This document shows positions 36,970-45,054 of a stretch of DNA of 64,000 nt, one piece after another. The DNA is from Pontibacter sp. E15-1. Lineage in GTDB: Bacteria; Bacteroidota; Bacteroidia; Cytophagales; Hymenobacteraceae. A program made the translations under genes and the position numbers. The stretch spans positions 1 to 64,000 of the forward strand of contig NZ_JAKVIR010000031.1 of assembly GCF_022601975.1 (NCBI RefSeq). Reading direction: 5' to 3'. Positions within the stretch are counted from its first letter, which is position 1; each line of letters starts with the position of its first letter. A model generated the notes under the pieces. It was given only the letters and a program-made list of their open reading frames with translations. It was not told where the DNA came from and did not search any database.

Positions 36970-37791
36970 ATGACACCTGCTTTATACCTATCCGCTATTT
37001 ACATATACCCCATTAAATCGCTGGGCGGGATTCGTCTGGACCAGGCAGTGGTGGAGGAGCGCGGCCTGCAACACGACCGCCGCTGGATGCTGGTAGATGC
37101 AAAAGGCGATTTCCTGACGCAGCGGCAGCATGCACACATGGCCCTGCTGCAAGTGTCGCTGCTGCCGGAAGGGCTTGAGGTGCGCCACAAGCAAGACAAG
37201 GTTGCGCCACTATTCATACCCTTTGCTACAGAAAATGCCTCAGGTGAGGAGCTGCAGGTTAGCATTTGGGATGATACAGTCATGGCTCAGGAAGTCAGCC
37301 CCGCTATCAGTGCCTGGTTTACGGCTGCTCTGGGCATGCCCGCAAGGCTGGTGCGTATGCCGCAGCACACCCGCCGCCCCGTTGACCCCCAGTATGCGAC
37401 CAACGGCGAGGTGGTGAGCTTTGCCGACGGCTATCCGTTTCTGATCATCGGGCAGGCATCTCTGGATGATCTGAACAGCCGCCTGGAGCAGCCCATTCCT
37501 ATGGACCAGTTCCGGCCGAACCTCGTGTTTGTGGGTGGAGAGGCATTCGCAGAGGACATTTGGAGCGACTTCACCATAGGCAGCCTATCATTCCGGGCAG
37601 TCAAGCCCTGCGCCCGATGCGTTCTTATCACCATCAACCAGTCCACAGCCGAGAAAAGCGTGGAGCCACTCCGTACCCTGGCTACCTACCGCCAGCAGCG
37701 GAACAAAATCATGTTTGGGCAGAACCTGCTTTCCCAAAGCACCGGAATCCTTCGAGTTGGGGAGCCAGTGCACGTGCTCTCCAGAGCATGA
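36970..37791 (+). CDS. MOSC-domain protein (MOSC_N plus MOSC)
   Basis: 273 aa from the ATG at 36970; the longer frame from 36877 would include the promoter and is rejected. N-terminal MOSC_N barrel (IYIYPIKSLGGIRLDQAVV), then the MOSC domain with DQFRPNLVFVGGEAF and KPCARCVLITINQ (Cys that can take sulfur or molybdenum-ligand chemistry). Related to YcbX/mARC-type proteins that reduce N-hydroxylated compounds using Moco. No ferredoxin domain is fused; the short soluble ferredoxin at 1386 might be a partner (inference). Confidence 0.9.
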   Translation: MTPALYLSAIYIYPIKSLGGIRLDQAVVEERGLQHDRRWMLVDAKGDFLTQRQHAHMALLQVSLLPEGLEVRHKQDKVAPLFIPFATENASGEELQVSIWDDTVMAQEVSPAISAWFTAALGMPARLVRMPQHTRRPVDPQYATNGEVVSFADGYPFLIIGQASLDDLNSRLEQPIPMDQFRPNLVFVGGEAFAEDIWSDFTIGSLSFRAVKPCARCVLITINQSTAEKSVEPLRTLATYRQQRNKIMFGQNLLSQSTGILRVGEPVHVLSRA

Positions 37792-37799
37792 CATGCTAT

Positions 37800-38312
37800 A
37801 TATTACGCCAAGTGGCATCTTCTATACAACACATGGTGTTTTGCCTTTAAAAAAAATCTTTATCTGTTTTGGGGGCATGCTGCGTGCCTGTTTTGAGCTA
37901 AAAAGTAGGGTATAGAACAGGATACGGGCTGTTAAAAGTTTGCTAAAGTGCTCTTATAAATGTAAAATATACAATTAATTTATAACTAATTATTAAAGAG
38001 AATCTTAACCAATTTTTGTGCTTAATTCTATGAAAAGAGCGCGTCATAAGATATTGGTAAGGCAATAGCCTTAATAGGATTAAATTGGCAATAGTTGTGC
38101 ATGCATACTGGTTTTTTGATAAAAAAACAGTGATTATTTTCTGATTCTTTATTTGTACATCGTTTAAGGTGATACCGTGCTATATATAGGGTAATACCCT
38201 GTACGTAGCATTTATTTTGTATTTTAAATTGTTTATTTGTGACTATTGTTCTAATCGGCTGGTTGTTCTTTAATTCATAAGGGAAATTTTTTACTTTGAA
38301 ATATTATTGGGT
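37800..38312. other. AT-rich leader region of susC
   Basis: A gap of about 580 bp between the MOSC gene and susC. Base composition becomes AT-rich here and stays so through susD. I see no gene and no tRNA. Confidence 0.6.
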
Positions 38313-38320
38313 TATATTTG
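38313..38320 (+). promoter_or_regulatory. -7 promoter element of susC
   Basis: TATATTTG fits TAnnTTTG and is 53 bp upstream of the susC ATG. The nearest TTTG upstream (38295-38298) is only 14 bp away, so no standard -33 box. Confidence 0.45.
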
Positions 38321-38373
38321 GATTAATAACTATCCTAAAACCAACAATTTTTTCTTAACCTTAATTTTCTAAC

Positions 38374-41300
38374 ATGAAGAAGAGTTTACTACTCAGTGTC
38401 TTCTTTGCGTTTTTGCTTGTCGTGCAAGCATGGGCTCAAAGTAGCACTGTATCTGGAAGGGTAACAGACCAAGCAACCAGTCAAGGGTTGCCTGGCGTAT
38501 CTGTGATAGTCAAAGGAACAACGGTAGGCGCAACTACATCTGTAGACGGTTCTTATACTTTAAACGTGCCTGAGAATGGAGCAACTTTGCTGTTCCGCTA
38601 CGTTGGTTATAAAACACAAGAAGTGTCGGTTAACGGTAGAAGTACAGTCAATGTGCAGTTGTTAGAAGATAGTGAGGCGCTATCTGAAGTTGTAGTTGTA
38701 GGTTATTCTACCACAACACAACAATCCTTCACGGGTTCCGCGAAAGTTGTTAGCGGGGAGAAACTTGAAAGCAAAAATGTTTCGAACGTTTCTCAGGCAA
38801 TAGCAGGCGAAGTAGCCGGTGTGCGTGTTATTAATACGAGTGGGCAGCCTGGCACCGAAGCAACGGTGCGTATTCGTGGTATAGGTTCTGTGAACGGTAA
38901 CCGCGCTCCATTGTATGTGGTGGATGGTGTTCCTTTTTCTGGAAGCCTAAACTCCATTAACCCAGCCGATATTGCATCTACTACTATTTTGAAGGATGCT
39001 GCAGCAACGGCTATCTACGGTTCCAGAGGCGCAAATGGTGTAGTTGTGATTACAACAAAGAGTGGTAAAGGAAAGAAGTCATACATCGAGGCAGACGCAA
39101 ACTTCGGTACAAATATGAGCTTGCTCCCGCGTTATAACACAATTAAATCTCCAGAGCAATACATTGGGTTAAGTTGGGAAGGCTTGTATAATAATGCTAA
39201 TGCTAACCCTAAAATTACGCAAGATCCAGAAGAATATGCCAATGAGAGGTTATTTTCCAACTCAGGTGTAAGGCCAGGGTATAACCTATGGAATGTAGCA
39301 AATGGAGGAGAATTAATTGATCCAGTTACCAGAACCGTAAGACCTGGGGTTACTAGGAAGTACGATCCCGAGAACTGGGAAGACTATGGATTTCAGAGTT
39401 CTGGCCGTCAGGAGATGAACGTGAAATTTGGTGGCTCATCTGACAAGACCAGCTATTACTCTTCTTTTGGTTACCTGGAAGATAAAGGGTATATCATTAA
39501 TTCTGGCTTTCAACGCCTTTCAGCACGACTAAACGTTAGCCAGGAAATCAACAAATGGTTAAATGGGGCTTTGAATTTCAATTATTCACGCACAGAGACT
39601 AATAATAACGGCCAAAGCAGTAACTCTGGGAGTATATTCTGGTTTGCAGATAACATTCCATCTATCTATCCATTATTCATGAGAGATGCTGAGGGTCAGT
39701 TGATTACTGATCCTATCTTTGGCGGAAACCAGTATGACTATGGTACCGTGACGGCTCGTGGTTTTGGTGGCTTGACAAATGCAATTGCTGATGCAACCTA
39801 TGATACTAATAGAAACAACCGCAACGAACTAAACGGTAGCGCTAGCTTGAACTTTAACCTTGCAGAGGGGTTGACTTTCGAAAACCGCTTAGGCGCGCAA
39901 TACTATCATAACAAGTTTGTAGATAGAGGAAACAAATACTATGGCGGTTCGGCTTCTCAAAATGGTAGCCTTTTCCATAGAAGAACAGAGTTGTTCAACT
40001 ACAACCTGTTAAATTTGCTGCGTTATGGCAAAACATTTGGAGAACACAATGTGGAGGCATTAGCAGCTCACGAAGCAACCAATTGGAGCCGCAACATCTT
40101 AACAGCATCAGGCTATAGCCTGGTAGATCCACAAATTGAAGACCTGAGCAATGCTGTAGTACAGAATCCATCCAACTCTTATACAGAAGAATACTCGCTC
40201 GAAAGCTACTTTGCACAAGTAAACTACGATTTCAATAAAAAGTATTTCTTGTCAACCACAATTCGAAGAGACGGATCATCAAGATTCAGGAAAGACAAGT
40301 GGGGCACATTCGGATCAGTAGGTGCAGCGTGGTTAGTTTCTAATGAGGACTTCATGAATAACCTGCCAATTTTTAGCTCTTTGAAATTAAAGGCAAGCTA
40401 CGGCTTAATCGGTGATCAGGCAGGGGTTGGTTACTACCCAGGTTATGATTTATATAACGTAGATAACCTGAATGATGCACCTGCCTTTTCTTTTGATGTA
40501 AAGGGTAACCCAGATTTGACTTGGGAAACATCTAAAATGTTCCAGACTGGCGTTGAGTTTGGCCTTGGCAGATACTTGACAGGTGCCATTGATTATTATG
40601 TGAAAAATACAGATGATCTGATCTTTGAAAGAAGAGTTGGACCGTCTATCGGTTATGCGCTAATCCAGGTAAATGATGGTAATCTGAAAAACCGAGGGTT
40701 GGAGTTTGACTTAACTGGCAATGTGTTTGAAGGCAAAGATTACCGTTTAAGCCTTAACGTAAATGGTGAAATATTCAGCAACGAGATCACAAAAATGCCG
40801 ATAGACCCATCAACGGGAAACTCCAAAATCATTGACGTGCAGAATCCCTATGCATGGTCTGAGGGCCACTCGATCTATGATTTCTATGTAAGAGAGTGGG
40901 CTGGTGTTGATCCTCTGGATGGAAGAGGCATGTGGACTGTTCATTATGAAGATGCTAACGGGAACAACGCATTTGACGAAGGTGAAGAAGTAACGAGCTT
41001 AACCGACTTCACGGCGAAGAACCCTGATGTGGATTTGCTCACTGGTACTACTAAAGTCTATTCTCAAGCAACCCAGAAGTATATCGGGAAATCTGCTTTG
41101 CCAGATGTTAGAGGTGCCTTTAACTTGTCGGCCGGATACAAAGGGTTTGACCTGAGTGCTCAGCTTTTATATAGTGTTGGTGGCTATGCATATGATTATA
41201 CATACGCAGGCTTAATGCACAACAGAGTAGCTGGCGGTAACAACTGGCATACAGATATTCTGGACAGATGGCAACAGGAAGGAGATATTACGGATATCCC

Positions 41301-41589
41301 TAGAATTTCTAATGATTACGACAAGAACGTTAGCTCAACTTCTTCCCGCTTCATAACCAAAGCAAATTATTTGGCACTTAATAATGTGCGTCTTAGCTAT
41401 ACACTCCCTACAAGCTATATCAGCAAGTTTGGCATAGGTGGGCTTTCGGTATGGGTGTCAGGTGATAACTTGTGGATCAACACTGCCCGCGACGGATTCA
41501 ACCCCTCTACTTCAGAGGCAGGAAGCTCAGACACATACCGTTATTCTCCCCTGTCTACTGTAACAGCAGGTTTGAGAGTGAAGATTTAA
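38374..41589 (+). CDS. SusC/RagA-type TonB-linked outer-membrane transporter
   Basis: 1071 aa. Signal peptide (KKSLLLSVFFAFLLVVQAWAQ). The N-terminal CNA-B-like domain VSGRVTDQATSQGLPGVSV is typical of SusC proteins. Then a TonB box region (SEVVVVGYSTTTQQSFTGS), plug domain ending PLYVVDGVPFSG ... GSRGANGVVVITTKSG, and a large beta-barrel ending in the aromatic-poor GLRVKI. Imports oligomers with SusD and TonB energy. Immediately followed by susD (18 bp). Substrate unknown; see the downstream peptidase context. Confidence 0.95.
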   Translation: MKKSLLLSVFFAFLLVVQAWAQSSTVSGRVTDQATSQGLPGVSVIVKGTTVGATTSVDGSYTLNVPENGATLLFRYVGYKTQEVSVNGRSTVNVQLLEDSEALSEVVVVGYSTTTQQSFTGSAKVVSGEKLESKNVSNVSQAIAGEVAGVRVINTSGQPGTEATVRIRGIGSVNGNRAPLYVVDGVPFSGSLNSINPADIASTTILKDAAATAIYGSRGANGVVVITTKSGKGKKSYIEADANFGTNMSLLPRYNTIKSPEQYIGLSWEGLYNNANANPKITQDPEEYANERLFSNSGVRPGYNLWNVANGGELIDPVTRTVRPGVTRKYDPENWEDYGFQSSGRQEMNVKFGGSSDKTSYYSSFGYLEDKGYIINSGFQRLSARLNVSQEINKWLNGALNFNYSRTETNNNGQSSNSGSIFWFADNIPSIYPLFMRDAEGQLITDPIFGGNQYDYGTVTARGFGGLTNAIADATYDTNRNNRNELNGSASLNFNLAEGLTFENRLGAQYYHNKFVDRGNKYYGGSASQNGSLFHRRTELFNYNLLNLLRYGKTFGEHNVEALAAHEATNWSRNILTASGYSLVDPQIEDLSNAVVQNPSNSYTEEYSLESYFAQVNYDFNKKYFLSTTIRRDGSSRFRKDKWGTFGSVGAAWLVSNEDFMNNLPIFSSLKLKASYGLIGDQAGVGYYPGYDLYNVDNLNDAPAFSFDVKGNPDLTWETSKMFQTGVEFGLGRYLTGAIDYYVKNTDDLIFERRVGPSIGYALIQVNDGNLKNRGLEFDLTGNVFEGKDYRLSLNVNGEIFSNEITKMPIDPSTGNSKIIDVQNPYAWSEGHSIYDFYVREWAGVDPLDGRGMWTVHYEDANGNNAFDEGEEVTSLTDFTAKNPDVDLLTGTTKVYSQATQKYIGKSALPDVRGAFNLSAGYKGFDLSAQLLYSVGGYAYDYTYAGLMHNRVAGGNNWHTDILDRWQQEGDITDIPRISNDYDKNVSSTSSRFITKANYLALNNVRLSYTLPTSYISKFGIGGLSVWVSGDNLWINTARDGFNPSTSEAGSSDTYRYSPLSTVTAGLRVKI

Positions 41590-41607
41590 TTTAATACAGC
41601 AATCAAT

Positions 41608-43113
41608 ATGAAAAAGAATTTATATATAATAGGAGCAGCTGCCCTTTCACTGTTAGTAAGTAGTTGCGACAAAGATTTCCTTGAGGTAGAGCCTACGGAG
41701 CAGCTGTCGCCTGAGCAAATTGCGGCGGCTGCCGAGAAAGATCCATCTTTGTTAAACGGTAACATCTCTGGTTTATACTCTACCATGTATAACACAGGAA
41801 CAGGTGGAACGGATCTTGACCACGATGATTTTGGGCAGAAAGGCTATGATATCTATAGCGACATGCTCGTTTCGGATATGGTTCTGGGTGGGGTTACTTA
41901 TGGCTGGTATTCTAGAATCGCCAGATTCCAGACTACTGTCGATAATACGGATATCGGCGCGTACAAGCCCTGGCGCTATTATTACCGAATCATATTCGGA
42001 GCAAATACAGTAATTGATGCCTTGGGCGGAACTGACCAGGAGCAAACTGAACCCTTGAGACGTCACATCATGGGGCAGGCAAAGGCGATGCGCGGTTATG
42101 CATATTTCTACTTGGCCCAGTTGTATGCAAAGGGGTATGGCTCTGGCTCAGAGAAAATCCTGCCGATTTATACTGATACGCAGGTTCCAAATCAACCTAA
42201 AAGCACTTCGGAAGAGGTATATGCTTTAATCATTGATGACTTGAGCCAAGCAGTAGATTATTTGGATGATTTTAACCGAACGTCCAAAGACCAAATCGAC
42301 AAAACTGTGGCAAAAGGGTTGCTCTCCTATGCCTTGGCAGCGAGAGGAACTACTGAAGACCTGAGCCGTGTAGTTACCCTAACAGATGACGTGATTACAG
42401 CAGGTGGGTATCGCGTCACAAATGAGCAAGAGTTATATGGTAAAGTGGTAGATGGCGTATTAACGAATCCTGAGTCTGGATTTAACAACGTTGCAACGCC
42501 TAGCTGGATGTGGGGTGTAGACCTTACATTAGCCAATGACCTCGACCTCGTTTCGTGGTGGGGACAAGTTGACACGTATACCTATAGCTATGCTTGGGCA
42601 GGAGATCCAAAAATTATCGACAAAGGGCTATATGATGCAATACGTGAGGATGACTTGAGGAAAAAGCAATTTAGCGCGACTTCTTATCGGCCACTTTATA
42701 AGTTCTTTGACCCAGCTAGAAAAATTGGTGGACAGAGAAATGTGACAACTGACTACGTGTACATGCGTGTGGAGGAAATGATCCTGTTAAATGCTGAGGC
42801 TAAGGCTCGATTGGGCCAAGACGATGCAGCTAAGGAAATGCTAAAGCAGTTGCTGGAGAAAAGGATCACTGACTATAGTTATGTAGACGGGCTTAGCGGA
42901 CAAGCACTCCTGGACGAGATTTACCTTCAGACTCGCATAGAGCTTTGGGGAGAGGGTAAAGCATACTTAGCCATGAAGCGACTCAAAGAGAACGTTGTTC
43001 GAGGTGCAAACCATTTATTTGATGCAGGAAGCTCATTTCCGTACAATGCAGACGAACTTACGTTTCCTATACCTCAGGCAGAAGTGCTCAATAACCCACA
43101 ACTTGATTTATAA
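41608..43113 (+). CDS. SusD/RagB-type lipoprotein
   Basis: 501 aa. Lipobox LLVSSC (C20), giving a surface lipoprotein. SusD fold: KDFLEVEPTEQLSPEQ near the N-terminus, helix pairs such as RRHIMGQAKAMRGYAYFYLAQLYAKGYG (TPR-like), and the C-terminal segment LWGEGKAYLAMKRLKENV / ADELTFPIPQAEVLNNPQL. Acts as lid on the SusC transporter. The susC-susD pair has lower GC than the neighbours. Confidence 0.94.
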   Translation: MKKNLYIIGAAALSLLVSSCDKDFLEVEPTEQLSPEQIAAAAEKDPSLLNGNISGLYSTMYNTGTGGTDLDHDDFGQKGYDIYSDMLVSDMVLGGVTYGWYSRIARFQTTVDNTDIGAYKPWRYYYRIIFGANTVIDALGGTDQEQTEPLRRHIMGQAKAMRGYAYFYLAQLYAKGYGSGSEKILPIYTDTQVPNQPKSTSEEVYALIIDDLSQAVDYLDDFNRTSKDQIDKTVAKGLLSYALAARGTTEDLSRVVTLTDDVITAGGYRVTNEQELYGKVVDGVLTNPESGFNNVATPSWMWGVDLTLANDLDLVSWWGQVDTYTYSYAWAGDPKIIDKGLYDAIREDDLRKKQFSATSYRPLYKFFDPARKIGGQRNVTTDYVYMRVEEMILLNAEAKARLGQDDAAKEMLKQLLEKRITDYSYVDGLSGQALLDEIYLQTRIELWGEGKAYLAMKRLKENVVRGANHLFDAGSSFPYNADELTFPIPQAEVLNNPQLDL

Positions 43114-43172
43114 GAATCAATTAGCAATAGAATAACTTTTGTTGTGCTGAAAAAATATTAAGCATGTTTAAG

Positions 43173-43238
43173 GTAATCTATTCCAATACAAAAGGGGCTG
43201 TTCTTCGGAGCAGCCCCTTTTGTATTGGAATAGATTAC
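43173..43238. terminator. 28-bp perfect hairpin after susD
   Basis: Arms 43173-43200 and 43211-43238 are exact reverse complements; loop is the 10 nt TTCTTCGGAG. The inner stem AGGGGCTG/CAGCCCCT followed by TTTTG is a terminator core, but the arms run 20 bp further than needed. Confidence 0.8.
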
Positions 43239-43272
43239 TATCTTATGTAACATTTAAAGCGATAAAACTCAA

Positions 43273-44949
43273 ATGAAAACCAAAGCCATACTGCTAGGCA
43301 CCATCTGCTTCGTTTCCGGGGCATTCGTGACCAAACTGGCAGACAATAAACTAACGGTGGCCATGCTGCAGGATGCCCAGAAAACCATGGGCCTGCACTT
43401 CTCAGACGCGCAACTCGACTCTACCCTGACCGAGCTGGAAGAGAACCGGGAGAACTATGAGGCAGTGCGCAAGGTGAAGTTGCCAAACAGTGTGCCTCCC
43501 GCGCTGGTGTTCAACCCGATCCCGGTGGGGTATACCTTCGCGCAGCAGAGAACACCCTTTGCGGTGGAAAGGCCGGAAAAAGTGAAAATGCCGAGGCACC
43601 GCGACGAGCTGGCTTTCTACTCTGTTCCGCAGTTGGCCGAGCTGGTGCGCACGCAGCAGATAAGCTCAGAGGAACTGACCAAGTTTTTCCTGGCCCGCCT
43701 GAAGAAGTACGGCCCCACGCTGGAGTGTATAACTACCCTGACCGAGGAACTGGCCATGCAGCAGGCACGGCAGGCAGACAAAGAAATCAAGGCGGGCAAG
43801 TACAAGGGCATACTGCACGGTATACCGTTTGGCGTGAAAGACCTCCTGTCGACCAGAAAGTACAAGACAACCTGGGGCGCGATGCCTTACAAAGACCAGG
43901 TAATTGACGAGGACGCCACCGTGGTGCAGCGCCTGCAGGATGCCGGCGGCGTGCTGGTGGCCAAGACCACCTTAGGTGCGCTGGCCATGGGCGATGTATG
44001 GTATGGCGGCAAAACACGCACGCCCTGGGACATCACCAAAGGCTCCAGCGGGTCTTCGGCCGGGTCGGCGGCGGCAGTGGCAGGCGGTCTGCTGCCTTAC
44101 GCCATCGGCACCGAAACACTGGGCTCCATCGTGTCGCCGTCTACGGCGTGTGGCACCACGGGCCTCCGTCCTACTTTTGGCCGTGTGAGCCGCCACGGGG
44201 CAATGGCCCTGAGCTGGTCGATGGACAAGATCGGGCCGATCGCGCGCTCAGCCGAAGACTGCGCCATTGTGTTCGACGCCATATATGGCCCGGATGGCAA
44301 GGACCAGTCGGTATATGATGCGCCGTTTAACTACAACCCAGGCATCGATGTGAAGAAGCTCCGCGTGGGGTATCTGAAAAACGACTTCGACGGGAAGTAT
44401 GGCTTCAAGCAGAATGACGAGGCCACGTTAGCGACGCTGCGCAAGGCTGGTATAGAGTTGGTGCCACTTGAACTGCCCGACCTCCCGGCCCGCGCCCTCA
44501 CCGTGACCATCTCGGTGGAAGGAGCTGCCGCCTTCGACGACCTGACCCGCAGCGGGCGCGACAGCCTGCTGGTAGCGCAGCACAAGAACGCGTGGCCAAA
44601 CACCTTCAGGGCGGCGCGCTTCGTGCCTGCCGTGGAGTATCTACAGGCGCAGCGCGTGCGCACGCTGCTGGTGCAGCAGATGCAGGAAAAACTAAAGGAT
44701 GTGGATGTGTACCTCAGCCCGTCCTTTGGCAGCAGCAACCTGGTGGTTACCAATCTGACCGGCCATCCCTGCGTGGTGCTGCCAAACGGCTTCCAGGAAA
44801 ACGGCATGCCGACCACAATCACGTTTATGGGCAAACTGTTTGGCGAGGCAGAGCTGCTGAGCTTTGCCAAATTCTACCAAGGCCTGACAGACCATGAGGA
44901 GAAACACCCGGACATGAATTTTGGGAAGAAAAAGAAATCCAAAGTTTAA
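43273..44949 (+). CDS. Exported amidase (amidase-signature family)
   Basis: 558 aa. N-terminal signal/anchor (MKTKAILLGTICFVSGAFV), then a helical ~100-residue lead and the amidase-signature domain. Catalytic Ser-cisSer-Lys set: K189 in PFGVKDLLS, the glycine/serine loop GSSGSSAGSAAA (257-268) with the cis-serine, and S285 in GTETLGSIVSP. Hydrolyses amide bonds of small substrates. Secreted members in Bacteroidetes act outside the cytoplasm; the substrate is not known. It follows susD by about 160 bp across a strong hairpin. Confidence 0.93.
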   Translation: MKTKAILLGTICFVSGAFVTKLADNKLTVAMLQDAQKTMGLHFSDAQLDSTLTELEENRENYEAVRKVKLPNSVPPALVFNPIPVGYTFAQQRTPFAVERPEKVKMPRHRDELAFYSVPQLAELVRTQQISSEELTKFFLARLKKYGPTLECITTLTEELAMQQARQADKEIKAGKYKGILHGIPFGVKDLLSTRKYKTTWGAMPYKDQVIDEDATVVQRLQDAGGVLVAKTTLGALAMGDVWYGGKTRTPWDITKGSSGSSAGSAAAVAGGLLPYAIGTETLGSIVSPSTACGTTGLRPTFGRVSRHGAMALSWSMDKIGPIARSAEDCAIVFDAIYGPDGKDQSVYDAPFNYNPGIDVKKLRVGYLKNDFDGKYGFKQNDEATLATLRKAGIELVPLELPDLPARALTVTISVEGAAAFDDLTRSGRDSLLVAQHKNAWPNTFRAARFVPAVEYLQAQRVRTLLVQQMQEKLKDVDVYLSPSFGSSNLVVTNLTGHPCVVLPNGFQENGMPTTITFMGKLFGEAELLSFAKFYQGLTDHEEKHPDMNFGKKKKSKV

Positions 44950-44953
44950 AATA

Positions 44954-44990
44954 AAAAACAGCCGCCTGCCTCAGGTGGCTGTTTTTGTTT
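44954..44990 (+). terminator. Amidase terminator
   Basis: Arms of about 14 bp (one G-U) around a short loop, from AAAAACAGCC to GGCTGTTTTTG, followed by TTTT, 5 bp after the stop. Confidence 0.85.
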
Positions 44991-45054
44991 TATGCCGGTA
45001 TCCGGTTAATTTTATAGGATCACAAACCTGAGCTAACACTACATACACACTAAC

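Noticed and set aside
38374-43113. Polysaccharide utilisation locus
   Set aside because: susCD alone without any carbohydrate-active enzyme, sensor or sulfatase near does not justify the name.
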